DNA of 64,000 nt from Candidatus Microgenomates bacterium (GCA_016188915.1 JACPGU010000002.1:244433-308432), one strand, 5' to 3'; shown: positions 25,843 through 34,631, counted from the first letter of the stretch. Program-made: numbers and translations. The notes: generated by a model not told the origin, from the letters alone.

Positions 25843-26865
25843 CTAAAGTTTCTTTTTAATCGTCGGATATTCCTTAGTTAGCACCGAGATGGTGGCGACC
25901 GCCGGAACGGCGAGCAGTACTCCCAAAATCCCTGCCAATTTACCGCCGACCAAAAGGGCGATTAGAGTGATAAAGGGAGAAATCCCTAGCGCTTTTTGCA
26001 TTATTTTTGGTACGAAAACCTGATTTTCCAATTGCTGGATGATGACATAGGCAATCAAAACGACGACTGCCAGCCAGGGCGAAGACAGATAGGCCAAAAT
26101 CACTGCCGGGATAGCCGCGATAATCGGCCCAATGGTTGGTATAACTTCCATTAGTCCGGCGATTAAACCCAGGGTCAAAGCGTATGGCACTTGCAAAATA
26201 AACAAAATAATAGTAGTGGCTACGCCTACCACCGCCATCAAGCTGATTTGTCCGACCACCCAAGCTCCCATTTTATCCGAAATCTTTTTGCTGACTTCCA
26301 CGATGTAGGCTTTCTGAGAAATAGGCATTAAGGAAACAAAAAATTTCCTAATACCATCTTCTTCCAGGAGCAAAAATAAAGTCAGAACCAGAATGTAGAA
26401 CAAAGTCGCTATTCCTCCAAAAAAGCTACTGGCCGATTTGACGATGGTATCAGCAACATTTCCCAGGGTAGAGGAGGCTGATTTGATAGAACTAGAAGAG
26501 TCCAATAAGCCGTTGCCACTGAAAGTGCTGAAAAGCTCATTAATTTTTTGAGAATAGCCTGGTAGATTGTGGGAGATATTTTGGATTTGGTCAACAACTG
26601 GCGGAATAATCATATAGCCGATAATGCCAAAGATCAAAAGAAGCCCCAAATAAATCAGAAGAATGGCCATTATTCTGGGAATATTGAGGCGGTCTTTTAT
26701 TTTGTCAACCAATGGCGAGAGTGCGGCGTTTAGGATAAGAACGATAAAGAGAGTGAGGATAATATCAAATAGATGCAGCAAAAGATAAAAGCTAATGATA
26801 GCAACAGCCACTTTGACAATACTGCTCCAAGATATTTCCCAGACGGTAGTTTGTTTTGTTGACAT
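25843..26865 (-). CDS. AI-2E (PerM)-family membrane transporter
   Basis: Polytopic membrane protein of 340 residues with about eight hydrophobic segments. Family signatures include LIYLGLLLIFGIIGYMIIPP, the central coiled part with sequence QIQNISHNLPGYSQKINELF, and the conserved GLIAGLMEVIPTIGPIIAAIPA and NQVFVPKIMQKALGISPF segments. Family members move small metabolites or ions (AI-2 export, sodium-proton exchange), and the substrate cannot be read here. The ATG at 26865 (MSTKQTTVWEISW) was chosen because a longer frame to 26997 would run into the rplY gene and begins with a low-complexity basic stretch. Confidence 0.9.
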   Translation of the reverse strand: MSTKQTTVWEISWSSIVKVAVAIISFYLLLHLFDIILTLFIVLILNAALSPLVDKIKDRLNIPRIMAILLIYLGLLLIFGIIGYMIIPPVVDQIQNISHNLPGYSQKINELFSTFSGNGLLDSSSSIKSASSTLGNVADTIVKSASSFFGGIATLFYILVLTLFLLLEEDGIRKFFVSLMPISQKAYIVEVSKKISDKMGAWVVGQISLMAVVGVATTIILFILQVPYALTLGLIAGLMEVIPTIGPIIAAIPAVILAYLSSPWLAVVVLIAYVIIQQLENQVFVPKIMQKALGISPFITLIALLVGGKLAGILGVLLAVPAVATISVLTKEYPTIKKKL

Positions 26866-26905
26866 TATTTTTTGATTAGTTTTTGTTTTTATTATATAAC
26901 GAGAT

Positions 26906-27601
26906 CTATTCTTTGGCTGGAGTTTGCTCTTCGGCGAGCGCTTCGTTTTCTGTTTCTTCTTTCTCTGGTTTCTCAACGGCATCGCCAACAGCTTCAATAT
27001 TTTCCTCTACTTTTTCTTCCAGCGCGGCTAATTCTTCTTCACTCCTAGGCGGATTGACCAAGGCAATAGTTTCTTTAAGGTCGGTAATCATTTCTACATT
27101 GGCTGGCAATTTGATGTCGGAAGCCGTGATAGAGTCCTCAAAAGTTTTCAATTTTTCCAAATTGACCTCTAGCTCGTGCGGAATATTGGCCGGTAAACAT
27201 TTGACCTCAATTTCAGTTTTATTAGTGATTAATGTTCCTTCCAAATCTTTTACCGCGGTCGATTCACCAACGAATTTTATCGGTATGGTGGTTTCTATTT
27301 CTTCGTCCATTTTTACTTCATAAAAATCAATATGGATAGCTTCGTCGCGAAGAGGATCCAGCTGCACATCATGTGCCAAAACGTTACGAGGGGTATTCTC
27401 GCCTTCAATGTTTAATTCAATCAAACTGTTCTCTCCCGCTTGGCGAAAAACACGATTGAATTCTTTTAGATCAATAGAAATATTGACATTGGTTTTACCC
27501 TTGCCATAAACTACACCAGGAGTAATACCGATCTGTCGCAAAGGCCCCAATCTTGCTCCCTTCTCTTCTCTTTTTTTAGCTATCAGTTTGTATCCTACCA
27601 T
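26906..27601 (-). CDS. rplY: 50S ribosomal protein L25, long (Ctc/TL5) form
   Basis: Binds 5S rRNA in the large subunit. The 231 residues comprise the N-terminal L25 domain (KREEKGARLGPLRQIGITPGVVYG) and the C-terminal TL5 beta domain (HIDFYEVKMDEEIETTIPIKFVG, then LPANIPHELEVNLEKL). A long acidic Glu-rich tail starts at about residue 187. AAAGGAAG lies about 7 bases before the ATG. Its start overlaps the end of the upstream zinc-ribbon gene by 26 bases, so the two are translationally coupled. Confidence 0.96.
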   Translation of the reverse strand: MVGYKLIAKKREEKGARLGPLRQIGITPGVVYGKGKTNVNISIDLKEFNRVFRQAGENSLIELNIEGENTPRNVLAHDVQLDPLRDEAIHIDFYEVKMDEEIETTIPIKFVGESTAVKDLEGTLITNKTEIEVKCLPANIPHELEVNLEKLKTFEDSITASDIKLPANVEMITDLKETIALVNPPRSEEELAALEEKVEENIEAVGDAVEKPEKEETENEALAEEQTPAKE

Positions 27602-28001
27602 TTTTGCTTCCTTTCAGTATGCTTTTTTTGTTATTTTTAATTATTTCGCTGAAGTCACCTTTGAAATTTTTGATATTTTTGTAAAAATCTAGGATGTCGT
27701 CATCTTGGACGGGGCCTTTTTTGATGAAATCAATCATCTCATTCATTTTAACGTCTATCAAAAATGGCTTTTCTGATTTTCTGTCGTTTTTTTCGCTAGT
27801 AAAGGCAAAACTTGCCATAATAGTATTCTGGCATTCGCGACAATTAAGGTGGCCAACATAGCCGGAATCAAAACGAGCGACGATGGTGATATTAGACTCC
27901 ATGTAATCAGCGCCACAAAAAGGGCAATGTACCAAACGGCTGATATCTGGCACTATTTCTTCGTTGCCACTCCAAGAATCAAAAAAATTATAGCCCGACA
28001 T
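27576..28001 (-). CDS. Small zinc-ribbon protein, unknown
   Basis: Protein of 141 residues with one putative zinc site made of HCPFCGADY (about residue 26) and NCRECQNT (about 54). The rest is charged with no TM segment. The family is not recognised. The start is the ATG at 28001. An upstream TTG (28043) would lie above the -10 box of the promoter found at 28032-28060, so it cannot be on that mRNA. It is co-transcribed with rplY, which suggests a link to translation, but this is only context. Confidence 0.7.
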   Translation of the reverse strand: MSGYNFFDSWSGNEEIVPDISRLVHCPFCGADYMESNITIVARFDSGYVGHLNCRECQNTIMASFAFTSEKNDRKSEKPFLIDVKMNEMIDFIKKGPVQDDDILDFYKNIKNFKGDFSEIIKNNKKSILKGSKNGRIQTDS

Positions 28002-28031
28002 ATTTTTGTATTGTTTTTTAAATCCATCTTT

Positions 28032-28060
28032 AGTATAACACAATACTTCCCGATGTTCAA
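28032..28060 (-). promoter_or_regulatory. Promoter of the zinc-ribbon/rplY operon
   Basis: On the minus strand TTGAAC (28060-28055) and TATACT (28037-28032) are separated by 17 bases. Transcription would start near 28025, giving a leader of about 24 bases. Confidence 0.75.
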
Positions 28061-28090
28061 CTGTTTACTAAATAGGTGACTCCAAAGCAA

Positions 28091-28160
28091 AGCGCCGCCT
28101 TTGCCTTGGAGCAAACGGGCGGCGCTATTTTGGAACTTCGAGGGGAGGTGTCCCCTCTTG
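28091..28160. repeat. Two GC-rich inverted repeats between promoter and purN
   Basis: AGCGCCGCC (28091-28099) pairs with GGCGGCGCT (28118-28126), and GAGGGG pairs with CCCCTC near 28141-28158. They follow the purN stop codon on the minus strand and may end its transcription, though T runs are poor. The stretch 28061-28238 holds no supported gene. Confidence 0.5.
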
Positions 28161-28238
28161 AAAAAAACGTCCTCTCTGTCTTTAACGGGCGACTGAATAA
28201 CAGAAAAAATGAGAGGAACTTTTTCTGTTTTGGTTGGG

Positions 28239-28877
28239 TTACAAAAACGGATATCCTTGAGGGACGAGTAAACTTTTTGGATTTTGTCCGTCCCAAGATA
28301 TTTCTCCTGTCAAAACCAACTTGGTAATGTACCATTGCCAGGCACGCTCTTTTTCGTTGACGCGAGCGGCCAAAGTTTCGGCGGTGTCGTCTTCCCTTAT
28401 TAAAACGGGATAGCGGAAAATAACCGGACCTTTGTCATATTCGTCGGTGACGAAATGCATTGTTACCGCGCTTTCCATTATAAGGCCTTTCTTGTATGAG
28501 TCAATAACTGATTCGTGGACAAAGTGCCCATACATCCCTTGCCCGCCAAAGAGCGGCAAGGGCCCCGGGTGGATATTGATGGTTTTGGTAGGGTCAAGAC
28601 CTTTTGCCAATTTTAACCAGCCAGAAAGCGCAATCAAGTCGGGACTGTATTTTGCAACCAACTTCTGGTATCCCTCGGCCTCATAAGGGCCGGGGAAATA
28701 TTCAAAAGGAACTCCATATTCTTGAGCGATTTGGAAAACTCCTCCCTCCGGATGGGAGGAAACGACGGCAACAATGTCGGCTGGCAAGAGACCGGTCTTG
28801 GTATGTTCAACTAATTCTCCAAAACCACTACCCCCGCCCGTTTTACTGCCCGAAGCGAAAACTAAGATTTTTTTCAT
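28239..28877 (-). CDS. purN: Phosphoribosylglycinamide formyltransferase-like protein
   Basis: Formyl-tetrahydrofolate-dependent transferase of the PurN fold, 212 residues. The N-terminus KKILVFASGSKTGGGSGF is a phosphate-binding loop variant. DLIALSGWLKL, NIHPGPLPLFGGQGMYG (with the catalytic Asn and His) and HFVTDEYDKGPVI (with the catalytic Asp) are all present. No other purine-synthesis gene lies nearby, so it may serve salvage or formylation of another substrate. Catalytic residues are intact. Confidence 0.92.
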   Translation of the reverse strand: MKKILVFASGSKTGGGSGFGELVEHTKTGLLPADIVAVVSSHPEGGVFQIAQEYGVPFEYFPGPYEAEGYQKLVAKYSPDLIALSGWLKLAKGLDPTKTINIHPGPLPLFGGQGMYGHFVHESVIDSYKKGLIMESAVTMHFVTDEYDKGPVIFRYPVLIREDDTAETLAARVNEKERAWQWYITKLVLTGEISWDGQNPKSLLVPQGYPFL

Positions 28878-28955
28878 AGTTGCTTTTTTTGAAATTGAAA
28901 TATTGAAATATAATATACTTCTTGCGAAGGTGTCACCTTCGCAAGAAGTGGGGAT

Positions 28956-29366
28956 TTAAGATAATTTTAGTTTTTCGGCCATACTTTGCAATTCCTTTGC
29001 TATGGGGCTAGCAGTCTTTTCTTCTAGCAAAACTTTTGAAGTAATGTCAGTTGTCTCTTGCATCGGTACAATGTGAATATGAGCATGAGGGACATCAAAA
29101 CCCATGGTCATTATACCAGTTTTGAGAGGCCTTAATTCTTCGTTGACTTTTTCCGCTATTTTTTTGACAGCCAGCATCAATTTGACAAAATCATCATCGA
29201 TCAGGTCATAAAAATCGGGCGTATGTTTCTTTGGCACGACCAAAATATGCCCTTCTCTTATCGGATGAATGTCTAAAAATGCTAGACAATTTTCGTCCTC
29301 ATAGACTTTGTGGCAGGGGATCTCTCCCCGAATGATTTGACAAAAAATGCAGTTGTTATTTTTCAT
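28956..29366 (-). CDS. HIT-family nucleotide hydrolase
   Basis: Histidine-triad hydrolase of 136 residues (HinT/Hit-like) that cleaves nucleoside phosphoramidates or dinucleotides. The N-terminal CIFCQIIRGEIP has the zinc-binding Cys pair and the active site is HAHIHIVP near the C-terminus. The ATG at 29366 is preceded by AGGAGG 5 bases upstream, which decides the start over an upstream in-frame codon at 29393. The gene is divergent from a cupredoxin gene. Confidence 0.94.
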   Translation of the reverse strand: MKNNNCIFCQIIRGEIPCHKVYEDENCLAFLDIHPIREGHILVVPKKHTPDFYDLIDDDFVKLMLAVKKIAEKVNEELRPLKTGIMTMGFDVPHAHIHIVPMQETTDITSKVLLEEKTASPIAKELQSMAEKLKLS

Positions 29367-29415
29367 TTTTCCTCCTATGCTTATGGTAGTCATTTTATCA
29401 TTAAAAAGACATTTT

Positions 29416-29883
29416 GTGAAAAAAAATATTATTTTGATAATAATACTAGCAGTTTTAATCGGCGGAGGATATTGGTTTTGGCAAAAAAATGAAAATAAAA
29501 AGCAAAATTTTGTTTCGGATAATACTACTGAAGAAGAAAGGCTAGAATCAATACTAGTCCAGACAGAAGAGAAAAAAGAAAGCCAAAAGGTAGAGACACC
29601 TTTTGCTGAAAATAGGGAAGAAAATCAATCTGTTCAGGCAAAAACATATAATGTGTCTATTAAGAATTTTGCTTTTTTATCTGGTAATTTAACCATCAAA
29701 AGAGGAGATACGGTGATCTGGACAAATTTTGATAGTATTGGGCATACAGCAACTGGAGGTAGCTTTGATAGTAAAATATTAAATAAAGGAGAGAGTTTTT
29801 CTTTTACTTTTTATTCTTCTGGCACCTTTGATTATCTTTGCTCGCCCCACCCCTACATGAAGGGAAAGATAGTAGTAGAATGA
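29416..29883 (+). CDS. Membrane-anchored cupredoxin (plastocyanin-like)
   Basis: Small blue-copper protein that carries electrons or copper outside the membrane. A TM anchor (about residues 4-18, NIILIIILAVLIGGG) and a charged linker of about 60 residues precede the cupredoxin fold. The copper ligands can be seen: His in SIGHTA, and the C-terminal loop CSPHPYM giving Cys, His and Met. The start is uncertain: GTG at 29416 gives a normal anchor, and in-frame ATGs at 29377 and 29383 would lengthen it by 11-13 residues toward the divergent HIT gene. The preceding bases resemble no good ribosome site. Confidence 0.85.
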   Translation: MKKNIILIIILAVLIGGGYWFWQKNENKKQNFVSDNTTEEERLESILVQTEEKKESQKVETPFAENREENQSVQAKTYNVSIKNFAFLSGNLTIKRGDTVIWTNFDSIGHTATGGSFDSKILNKGESFSFTFYSSGTFDYLCSPHPYMKGKIVVE

Positions 29884-29908
29884 AACTCTATAGCCTAAGA
29901 TGCTATAA

Positions 29909-29937
29909 AAATACCCGCCTTTTGGCGGGTCAATTAT
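29909..29937. terminator. Bidirectional terminator
   Basis: ACCCGCC-TTTT-GGCGGGT (29913-29930) has A/T tracts on both sides. It ends the cupredoxin gene on the plus strand and, on the minus strand, the zinc-finger gene, whose stop codon touches the stem. Confidence 0.85.
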
Positions 29938-30397
29938 TTTTCGGATAAAAGCTGATGCCATCCAGGATAAGGTTAGCGTCTTTTCTCTCTAAAAGATGAG
30001 AAATAATTTTTTCCAGGGATACCCTTTCGCGACAAGCCTTGCTGGCCAAGAAACGCAAAAGAGAGGTGGTCAAAGAATCTTTTGTGAGGTCAGAACTAGT
30101 TTGCGCGGCGGCGATGACTTTTTTCAGCTCTGCTGCCGGTAAATTTTTGGTTAATTTTCTCCAAAGGCTGGCAGCGTTATCTTTCGGGGCTTCTGTCACC
30201 ATTTTTTCAATACAGCGCAAACAAGCAGAAGTGCCGTCGTTAAAACCGATATATGGTCTTTGATGCTCTTGACAGTAGTACCCAGATTGCTCCGCACACG
30301 AAAGGCAAGCAGAAGTATTTAGCTTTCCGTCGATCCTTTTTATGGGGAGAAAAACCAAAGTTTGGCCAATATCCTGATCACAAATTTCACAATGCAT
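29930..30397 (-). CDS. Cysteine-rich zinc-finger protein, unknown
   Basis: Protein of 155 residues, conserved-looking but unrecognised. The N-terminal third carries four metal pairs, CEIC (3-6), CLSC (31-34), CQEH (42-45) and CLRC (59-62), as expected for two zinc knuckles. The rest is helical (SLWRKLTKNLPAAELKKVI) without TM segments. GGGAG lies about 10 bases before the ATG. It is probably a nucleic-acid or protein-binding adaptor; no partner is evident. Confidence 0.75.
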   Translation of the reverse strand: MHCEICDQDIGQTLVFLPIKRIDGKLNTSACLSCAEQSGYYCQEHQRPYIGFNDGTSACLRCIEKMVTEAPKDNAASLWRKLTKNLPAAELKKVIAAAQTSSDLTKDSLTTSLLRFLASKACRERVSLEKIISHLLERKDANLILDGISFYPKNN

Positions 30398-30432
30398 TCT
30401 TTCTCGCTCCCTTCGTCGGTTTTTAATGTTCC

Positions 30433-31131
30433 CTAGACAAATTTCTTGAATTGTCCAATGTCACGATCTTTATAGAGTTTGGGTAACATATCTTCTGGCT
30501 TCCAATTTTTTTTCATCGCTTCAATATTCTCATGCGTGTGGTATTTGCCACGCTTGGCGTATTCATCTTTTTCCTCGATTTTTCCCACTTCGTGGAAGAT
30601 AATTTGAGCGATGCGCATGCCAACGACCAAAGGAATAATAATGGTGCTAAAGTTGGTGATTTCCATCGTCCAGCGATTGACATAGCCAATATCGCCCCAG
30701 CCGGCGCATTTGCAGACGCCGATGCCGATTCTCCCCAATGAACTTCGAGCGCGCATTTCGGTTGTTAGCGCCGGTAAACTCTTTGTGCCGTTTTTGCCAC
30801 CGATGAATTCTGTCGTGTGAGCCAAAATAGTCTCGCCAGGCGCAACAAAAATTACCTGATCGTCGTCTTCTAGATTGAAGAAGGGATTGATTTTGGAACG
30901 AACTTTTTTTACCTCGATGGACTGCTCTACCTTGGGATACATCTTGGCAATTGATTCTTCCCAGAAGGGATTGAGTGTTTCGGTGTCGTGAGCGCGACTT
31001 TGGCGATAAAAATATTGCCCCAAACGCACATCGCAACTGCTATTGGCAATGTCTTCTTCGTTGAAGGGGTCGATGATGATATTGCCGGCCTGGTAATGTT
31101 TCAATATTTCTGGTTTGGAGAGGACGGACAT
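30433..31131 (-). CDS. dcd: dCTP deaminase-family protein
   Basis: Deaminates dCTP to dUTP, or in the bifunctional form makes dUMP, feeding dTMP synthesis. Family motifs are SSCDVRLGQYF near residue 31, ILAHTTEFIGG, the catalytic RSSLGRIGIGV segment and a C-terminal WTMEITNFS, then LVVGMRIAQIIF. At 232 residues it is longer than the usual 180-200, with an extra C-terminal helical tail (KYHTHENIEAMKKNWKPEDM). Whether it is mono- or bifunctional cannot be told. Confidence 0.9.
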   Translation of the reverse strand: MSVLSKPEILKHYQAGNIIIDPFNEEDIANSSCDVRLGQYFYRQSRAHDTETLNPFWEESIAKMYPKVEQSIEVKKVRSKINPFFNLEDDDQVIFVAPGETILAHTTEFIGGKNGTKSLPALTTEMRARSSLGRIGIGVCKCAGWGDIGYVNRWTMEITNFSTIIIPLVVGMRIAQIIFHEVGKIEEKDEYAKRGKYHTHENIEAMKKNWKPEDMLPKLYKDRDIGQFKKFV

Positions 31132-31172
31132 AGGGAAATTGCAGATTTAAGATCGCAGATTGATAATTAAAT

Positions 31173-31664
31173 TTAGCCGAGGAAATTGCGAAGACGAGGG
31201 AAGCGAGAGCAGATGGGGAGCTTCGAACACCAATTTTCCAGGCCGAAAGAGCGACCGGCTCTGAAACTGGCCAAAACCAGCAAGGCAAAGGCGTAGATGA
31301 CGTGTTCGTCAACAATGAAAGCGTGAGCGTTGGGGTAGGGGAAATCCAAAATCGGCAAGTAATAAAGCGCCATCAAAAGCACGCCCATGATTGAAGCAAA
31401 ACGAGTGAAAATTCCCAAAAGCAAAGCGACGCCAATGAGTAATTGTCCCCATTCGTTCAGGAAATTGGTGATATTGATGATGTCTGGGCTGGAAAGCCAT
31501 TGGTAAAAATCGGGCAGGGTTTTGGCGACTTTCAGATATCCGGCCGCCGACCAATCGGAATTGAACATCTTGGTAATGCCGGAATAAAAAAACATCCAGC
31601 CCAGAGAGAGGCGCAGGAGGATCAGAGACACTTTTTGAAAACGCGAAACATTTTCGTTTTTCAT
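31173..31664 (-). CDS. DoxX-family membrane protein
   Basis: Four-helix membrane protein of 163 residues. DoxX/DoxD hallmarks are RLSLGWMFFYSGITKMF at the start, then INEW-like NFLNEWGQLLIGVALLLGIFTR. Family members work with quinone-linked oxidoreductases and superoxide detoxification. Its neighbour is a gene for an NDH-2-like flavoprotein, so a small respiratory or redox pair is plausible. Confidence 0.88.
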   Translation of the reverse strand: MKNENVSRFQKVSLILLRLSLGWMFFYSGITKMFNSDWSAAGYLKVAKTLPDFYQWLSSPDIINITNFLNEWGQLLIGVALLLGIFTRFASIMGVLLMALYYLPILDFPYPNAHAFIVDEHVIYAFALLVLASFRAGRSFGLENWCSKLPICSRFPRLRNFLG

Positions 31665-31717
31665 AGGATTTTGTTTTTACTTTTAATGATTCTATTCTAG
31701 CAAAAAGAGTTATTTTT

Positions 31718-32893
31718 TCAAAGTCCCAAATGAGCAAGAAGGAGGCGGAAGAATCGAGTTTTGGGCAGGATTCGCCAAAAAAAGCGTAGATCGGCCAATT
31801 TTCTTAGCGCATAGCCAGTCTTTCCGGCAAAAGCTTTTTTGCCCAAGCAAGCGATCGCCCAGCGAGGACCGATAGGGATAATGTAGGCGACGGGATGTCT
31901 CATACGCGTCAAAAGTTTCCCCCCGGCTATTTTTCGGCAGATATTTTCTGCTGTCAGCCGTCCGTGCGCGATAGCTGATTGCGCGGTGCCGACATCGTCA
32001 GTATCGGCGCTGTCGCCGATGACAAAAATGTTTTTACTCTTGCTTGCTTGCAAGAAATTGTCCACCGTCACTTGTCTAGATTTGCCGTGGCGCAATTTTG
32101 CCTTGGCGAAAAAAGGATTATTTTTCGTGCCGGCCGTCCAGACGACGGTCTTTGTTTTCACGCCGAAATCACGAAAGATGATGTTGCCAGCGTTTTCACG
32201 CACTACGGTTCTCCTTGTCAAAATCTTCACGCCTAATTTTTCCAATCGTCTGGTGGCAAGCCTAGACACATTTTTTGATAAATGAGGCAGGAGGCGCGCG
32301 TGTCGTTCGACTAATTCAATGCCGACCGACTCATTTTTGCGAGCAAAGTAAGCTATTTCTCCGGCCAGCTCCACTCCCGTTGGTCCTCCGCCTACGATGA
32401 CTATATTTTCTCGTTTTTTGGCTGATAAGATCTTTTGCAGGCGCGCTTTCAGTTTCAAGGCATCGGCATGCGACTTGAAAGGATACGCCCTTTTTGGGAG
32501 ACCGGGAATATCGAAAAAATTAGTTTCACTGCCAATAGCTAACACTAAATAATCAAAGGAGTATTTTTTTTGCCCAATAATTTTTTTGTTTTTAATGTCC
32601 AGCTTTTTGACGCGGTCGATGGCAATACGAATATTTTTTTCTGCAAAAATATCTTTGAGTCTCACGGCCACTCCCGGCGCGTGACGGTCACTGACTAGAC
32701 GGTACAAAGAAGGTTTGTATTCAAAATCCGCTTTGTCGCTGATTAAAGTGATAGCGACATTGGACAGATTTTTCTTCGCCAGCTCCAGCGCTGTCGTTAT
32801 TCCGCCGAATCCCCCACCGACGATAATGATCCGCACTCCGCTCTTCTCTTTGTCGAGCTTTATGGGATGAGTTTTTGTTTTGGTTTTTGGCAT
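31718..32893 (-). CDS. NDH-2-like FAD/NAD(P)H oxidoreductase
   Basis: Flavoprotein of 391 residues with two Rossmann motifs. The FAD site is IIIVGGGFGGITTALEL (about residue 22) and the NAD(P) site is IVIVGGGPTGVELAGEI (about 164). A third signature, NIFVIGDSAD, binds FAD near residue 289. The C-terminal amphipathic basic end (LRFFWRILPKTRFFRLLLAH) resembles the membrane-binding tail of type II NADH dehydrogenases. It probably passes electrons from NAD(P)H to quinone or another acceptor. No complex I genes are seen. Confidence 0.9.
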   Translation of the reverse strand: MPKTKTKTHPIKLDKEKSGVRIIIVGGGFGGITTALELAKKNLSNVAITLISDKADFEYKPSLYRLVSDRHAPGVAVRLKDIFAEKNIRIAIDRVKKLDIKNKKIIGQKKYSFDYLVLAIGSETNFFDIPGLPKRAYPFKSHADALKLKARLQKILSAKKRENIVIVGGGPTGVELAGEIAYFARKNESVGIELVERHARLLPHLSKNVSRLATRRLEKLGVKILTRRTVVRENAGNIIFRDFGVKTKTVVWTAGTKNNPFFAKAKLRHGKSRQVTVDNFLQASKSKNIFVIGDSADTDDVGTAQSAIAHGRLTAENICRKIAGGKLLTRMRHPVAYIIPIGPRWAIACLGKKAFAGKTGYALRKLADLRFFWRILPKTRFFRLLLAHLGL

Positions 32894-32900
32894 ATAGCAA

Positions 32901-33674
32901 TTATCGCATTTTTTTAGCCATTAAAGCCAGAGCCGAATTTTCTTTGTATCTGCCCTTGCCTAGAAAAAGCGGGTAGAAAATTTTTTCCGCTTTTATTTTA
33001 GTTTTTCCCTCTTGACCGATGACCTGCCTTGTCTTTATCAGTCGAAAATCTTTGAGCGCTGGATTTTGCTGAAATTTTTTCCCCACTTTGTATATACCAT
33101 AAACACGGAATACCTCTGATTTTTGCTTTAATTTTTTCTTTCCCGTCAAGGCTCCAATATTAATCAGCATCTGCCTGGTTACGTCTAGGGCCTTTGGGTA
33201 ATTAGCCATTTTTTTGTTTGGCCCGAATTCTAAAGCAATGCCTCTTTGCACATGAGAGATGAGCTCCTTGCCCCCAAAAACATTTTTTTTCACTAAAGCA
33301 ACTTTTTCTATCGGGACGAATCTTAGCATTCTTTTTATCTCTTTATCGTATTTAGTGACGATGGCGAGCCTGTCAATATCAGAATTGGTGGCATGAATAT
33401 CTATAACTAAATCATAGCAAGACAGGGCTTTTCTTAGTTGATAAGCTATTTTTTCCTCATTTTGACCATTTTTTTTGCCGGGAAAAGATCTATTCAGATC
33501 TTTCTTTATCCAGCGCTTCCTTTTCTCGTAGGCGGGTTGATTGCCAATGAAAAAATCCAAAACAAATCCCTCCTTAACTTTTGCTTTTTTAAGTTCCTTG
33601 ATCACTTTGATGCCGATAATTTCATCGCCATGGACGCAACCGACAATAGCGATTTTGAAAATTTTTCTATTCAT
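32901..33674 (-). CDS. Aspartoacylase/succinylglutamate desuccinylase-like zinc hydrolase
   Basis: M14-fold zinc hydrolase of 257 residues. The zinc motif is GCVHGDEIIG (His19, Glu22) with a later DIHATN that supplies the second His. LNRSFPGKKNG and EFGPNKK are substrate-loop signatures of the AspA/AstE family. It removes acyl groups from amino acids or trims peptides; the substrate is not clear. Its 7-base gap to the NDH-2-like gene suggests one transcript. Confidence 0.85.
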   Translation of the reverse strand: MNRKIFKIAIVGCVHGDEIIGIKVIKELKKAKVKEGFVLDFFIGNQPAYEKRKRWIKKDLNRSFPGKKNGQNEEKIAYQLRKALSCYDLVIDIHATNSDIDRLAIVTKYDKEIKRMLRFVPIEKVALVKKNVFGGKELISHVQRGIALEFGPNKKMANYPKALDVTRQMLINIGALTGKKKLKQKSEVFRVYGIYKVGKKFQQNPALKDFRLIKTRQVIGQEGKTKIKAEKIFYPLFLGKGRYKENSALALMAKKMR

Positions 33675-33694
33675 AAACTTTTAGTTAATTATAT

Positions 33695-33733
33695 ACAAAA
33701 ACAAATTGAGGCGGGAAGTATGTTCCCGCCTCA
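33695..33733 (-). terminator. Terminator of the GCS2 gene
   Basis: A perfect 11-bp stem TGAGGCGGGAA/TTCCCGCCTCA (33707-33717, 33723-33733) is followed on the minus strand by TTTGTTTTTG. Confidence 0.88.
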
Positions 33734-33737
33734 CAAT

Positions 33738-34565
33738 TTAGGCAACATTTTGAGCTAAAGCTTGTTGGCAAATACCGTAACATACTCTGGCCCAAAAGAC
33801 TATTTCGTCTATATCTTCCGTAGTGTCGAACATACGGAATTCGATAGTGCCATGTTTGGAGATTCTGATGAAATCCCAAAGCTGGCGCGGATCGTTGTCA
33901 AATCTTTCGTTGACTGCTCTTTGATAAAATTCTTCCCAGTTTGCGTAGCGAGGCGGGAAAAATTTGGTTATCATATGCTTCTGGAAGATGTCCATTTTGG
34001 CGTTCATCCCGATGGCTGCCCGGCAGTATTCGGAAATCCTCTGGTCGGTCGCTCCTAATCGACAGAGATATTTGAATGACTCGACAGCTTTGTTGTAAAC
34101 AGCCATGGCCTCTGCATGGCTAGGCATGCCAATATGGATATGTACTCCTGCTACACGACAAGCCGCCAGAAGCACTTGTCTCGGGAGATCTTTGGTGATG
34201 CCCAGATATCTCGTATCGGGGTAGACATCTAATGGCATATCTTCCGGCGCGACTGGACAAAATATGCGGGAGAAACGGAGTTTTTTTTCGGCTTCTTTGA
34301 TGACTCCCTCTACCTCTAGAATGTTTCTTCTCAGATTTTCGATGGGGCATGCTTCTGGTGTTCTCCATTCCAGTTGACAGGCAGAAAGCTCATAAGTGAA
34401 GCAATCAGACAATTCAGGAGCGATGGTCTTGATGCCCATCAGAATGCGATGGGCAATCGGAGCTATCTGGCCATTTTCGGCAAGATGACATTCTATCTCT
34501 ACTCCGACCTTTTCGGTATTTTCAGGAGCAAATTGGTAAAGAGCCATAAATTCTTCCATTCCCAT
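33738..34565 (-). CDS. Glutamate-cysteine ligase family 2 (carboxylate-amine ligase)
   Basis: ATP-dependent ligase-fold protein of 275 residues (GCS2/YbdK-like), shorter than the usual 370. It has VGVEIECHLAENG with metal-binding Glu residues, YELSACQLEWRTPEACP, VAGVHIHIGMPSHAEAM and the C-terminal GTIEFRMFDTTE. It may make gamma-glutamylcysteine or a related dipeptide. The start is ATG 34565 with AAAGGAG about 10 bases upstream; a longer frame to 34721 would cross the terminator in the leader. The gene lies behind a promoter plus terminator leader, so regulated read-through is likely. Confidence 0.85.
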   Translation of the reverse strand: MGMEEFMALYQFAPENTEKVGVEIECHLAENGQIAPIAHRILMGIKTIAPELSDCFTYELSACQLEWRTPEACPIENLRRNILEVEGVIKEAEKKLRFSRIFCPVAPEDMPLDVYPDTRYLGITKDLPRQVLLAACRVAGVHIHIGMPSHAEAMAVYNKAVESFKYLCRLGATDQRISEYCRAAIGMNAKMDIFQKHMITKFFPPRYANWEEFYQRAVNERFDNDPRQLWDFIRISKHGTIEFRMFDTTEDIDEIVFWARVCYGICQQALAQNVA

Positions 34566-34601
34566 GACAAGTCGTCTCCTTTCGTTTTTTGTAAAATTTG
34601 G

Positions 34602-34631
34602 GAATAAAAAACTGGCCTTTGGCGGCCAGTT
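34602..34631 (-). terminator. Intrinsic terminator upstream of the GCS2 start codon
   Basis: On the minus strand AACTGGCC-GCCAAA-GGCCAGTT (34631-34610) is followed by TTTTT. It sits between the promoter at 34738-34765 and the GCS2 gene, 37 bases before its ATG, so it acts as an attenuator or ends a short leader RNA. Confidence 0.75.

Noticed and set aside
26866..26997. 44-residue extension of the AI-2E transporter
   Set aside because: It overlaps the rplY coding end in another frame and is low-complexity basic sequence.
28002..28043. Upstream TTG start of the zinc-ribbon gene
   Set aside because: It lies above the -10 box at 28032-28037, so it would not be on the transcript.
28076..28327. 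83-residue plus-strand open frame before purN
   Set aside because: It is in a hairpin-rich gap and largely antisense to purN; no ribosome site and no recognisable family.
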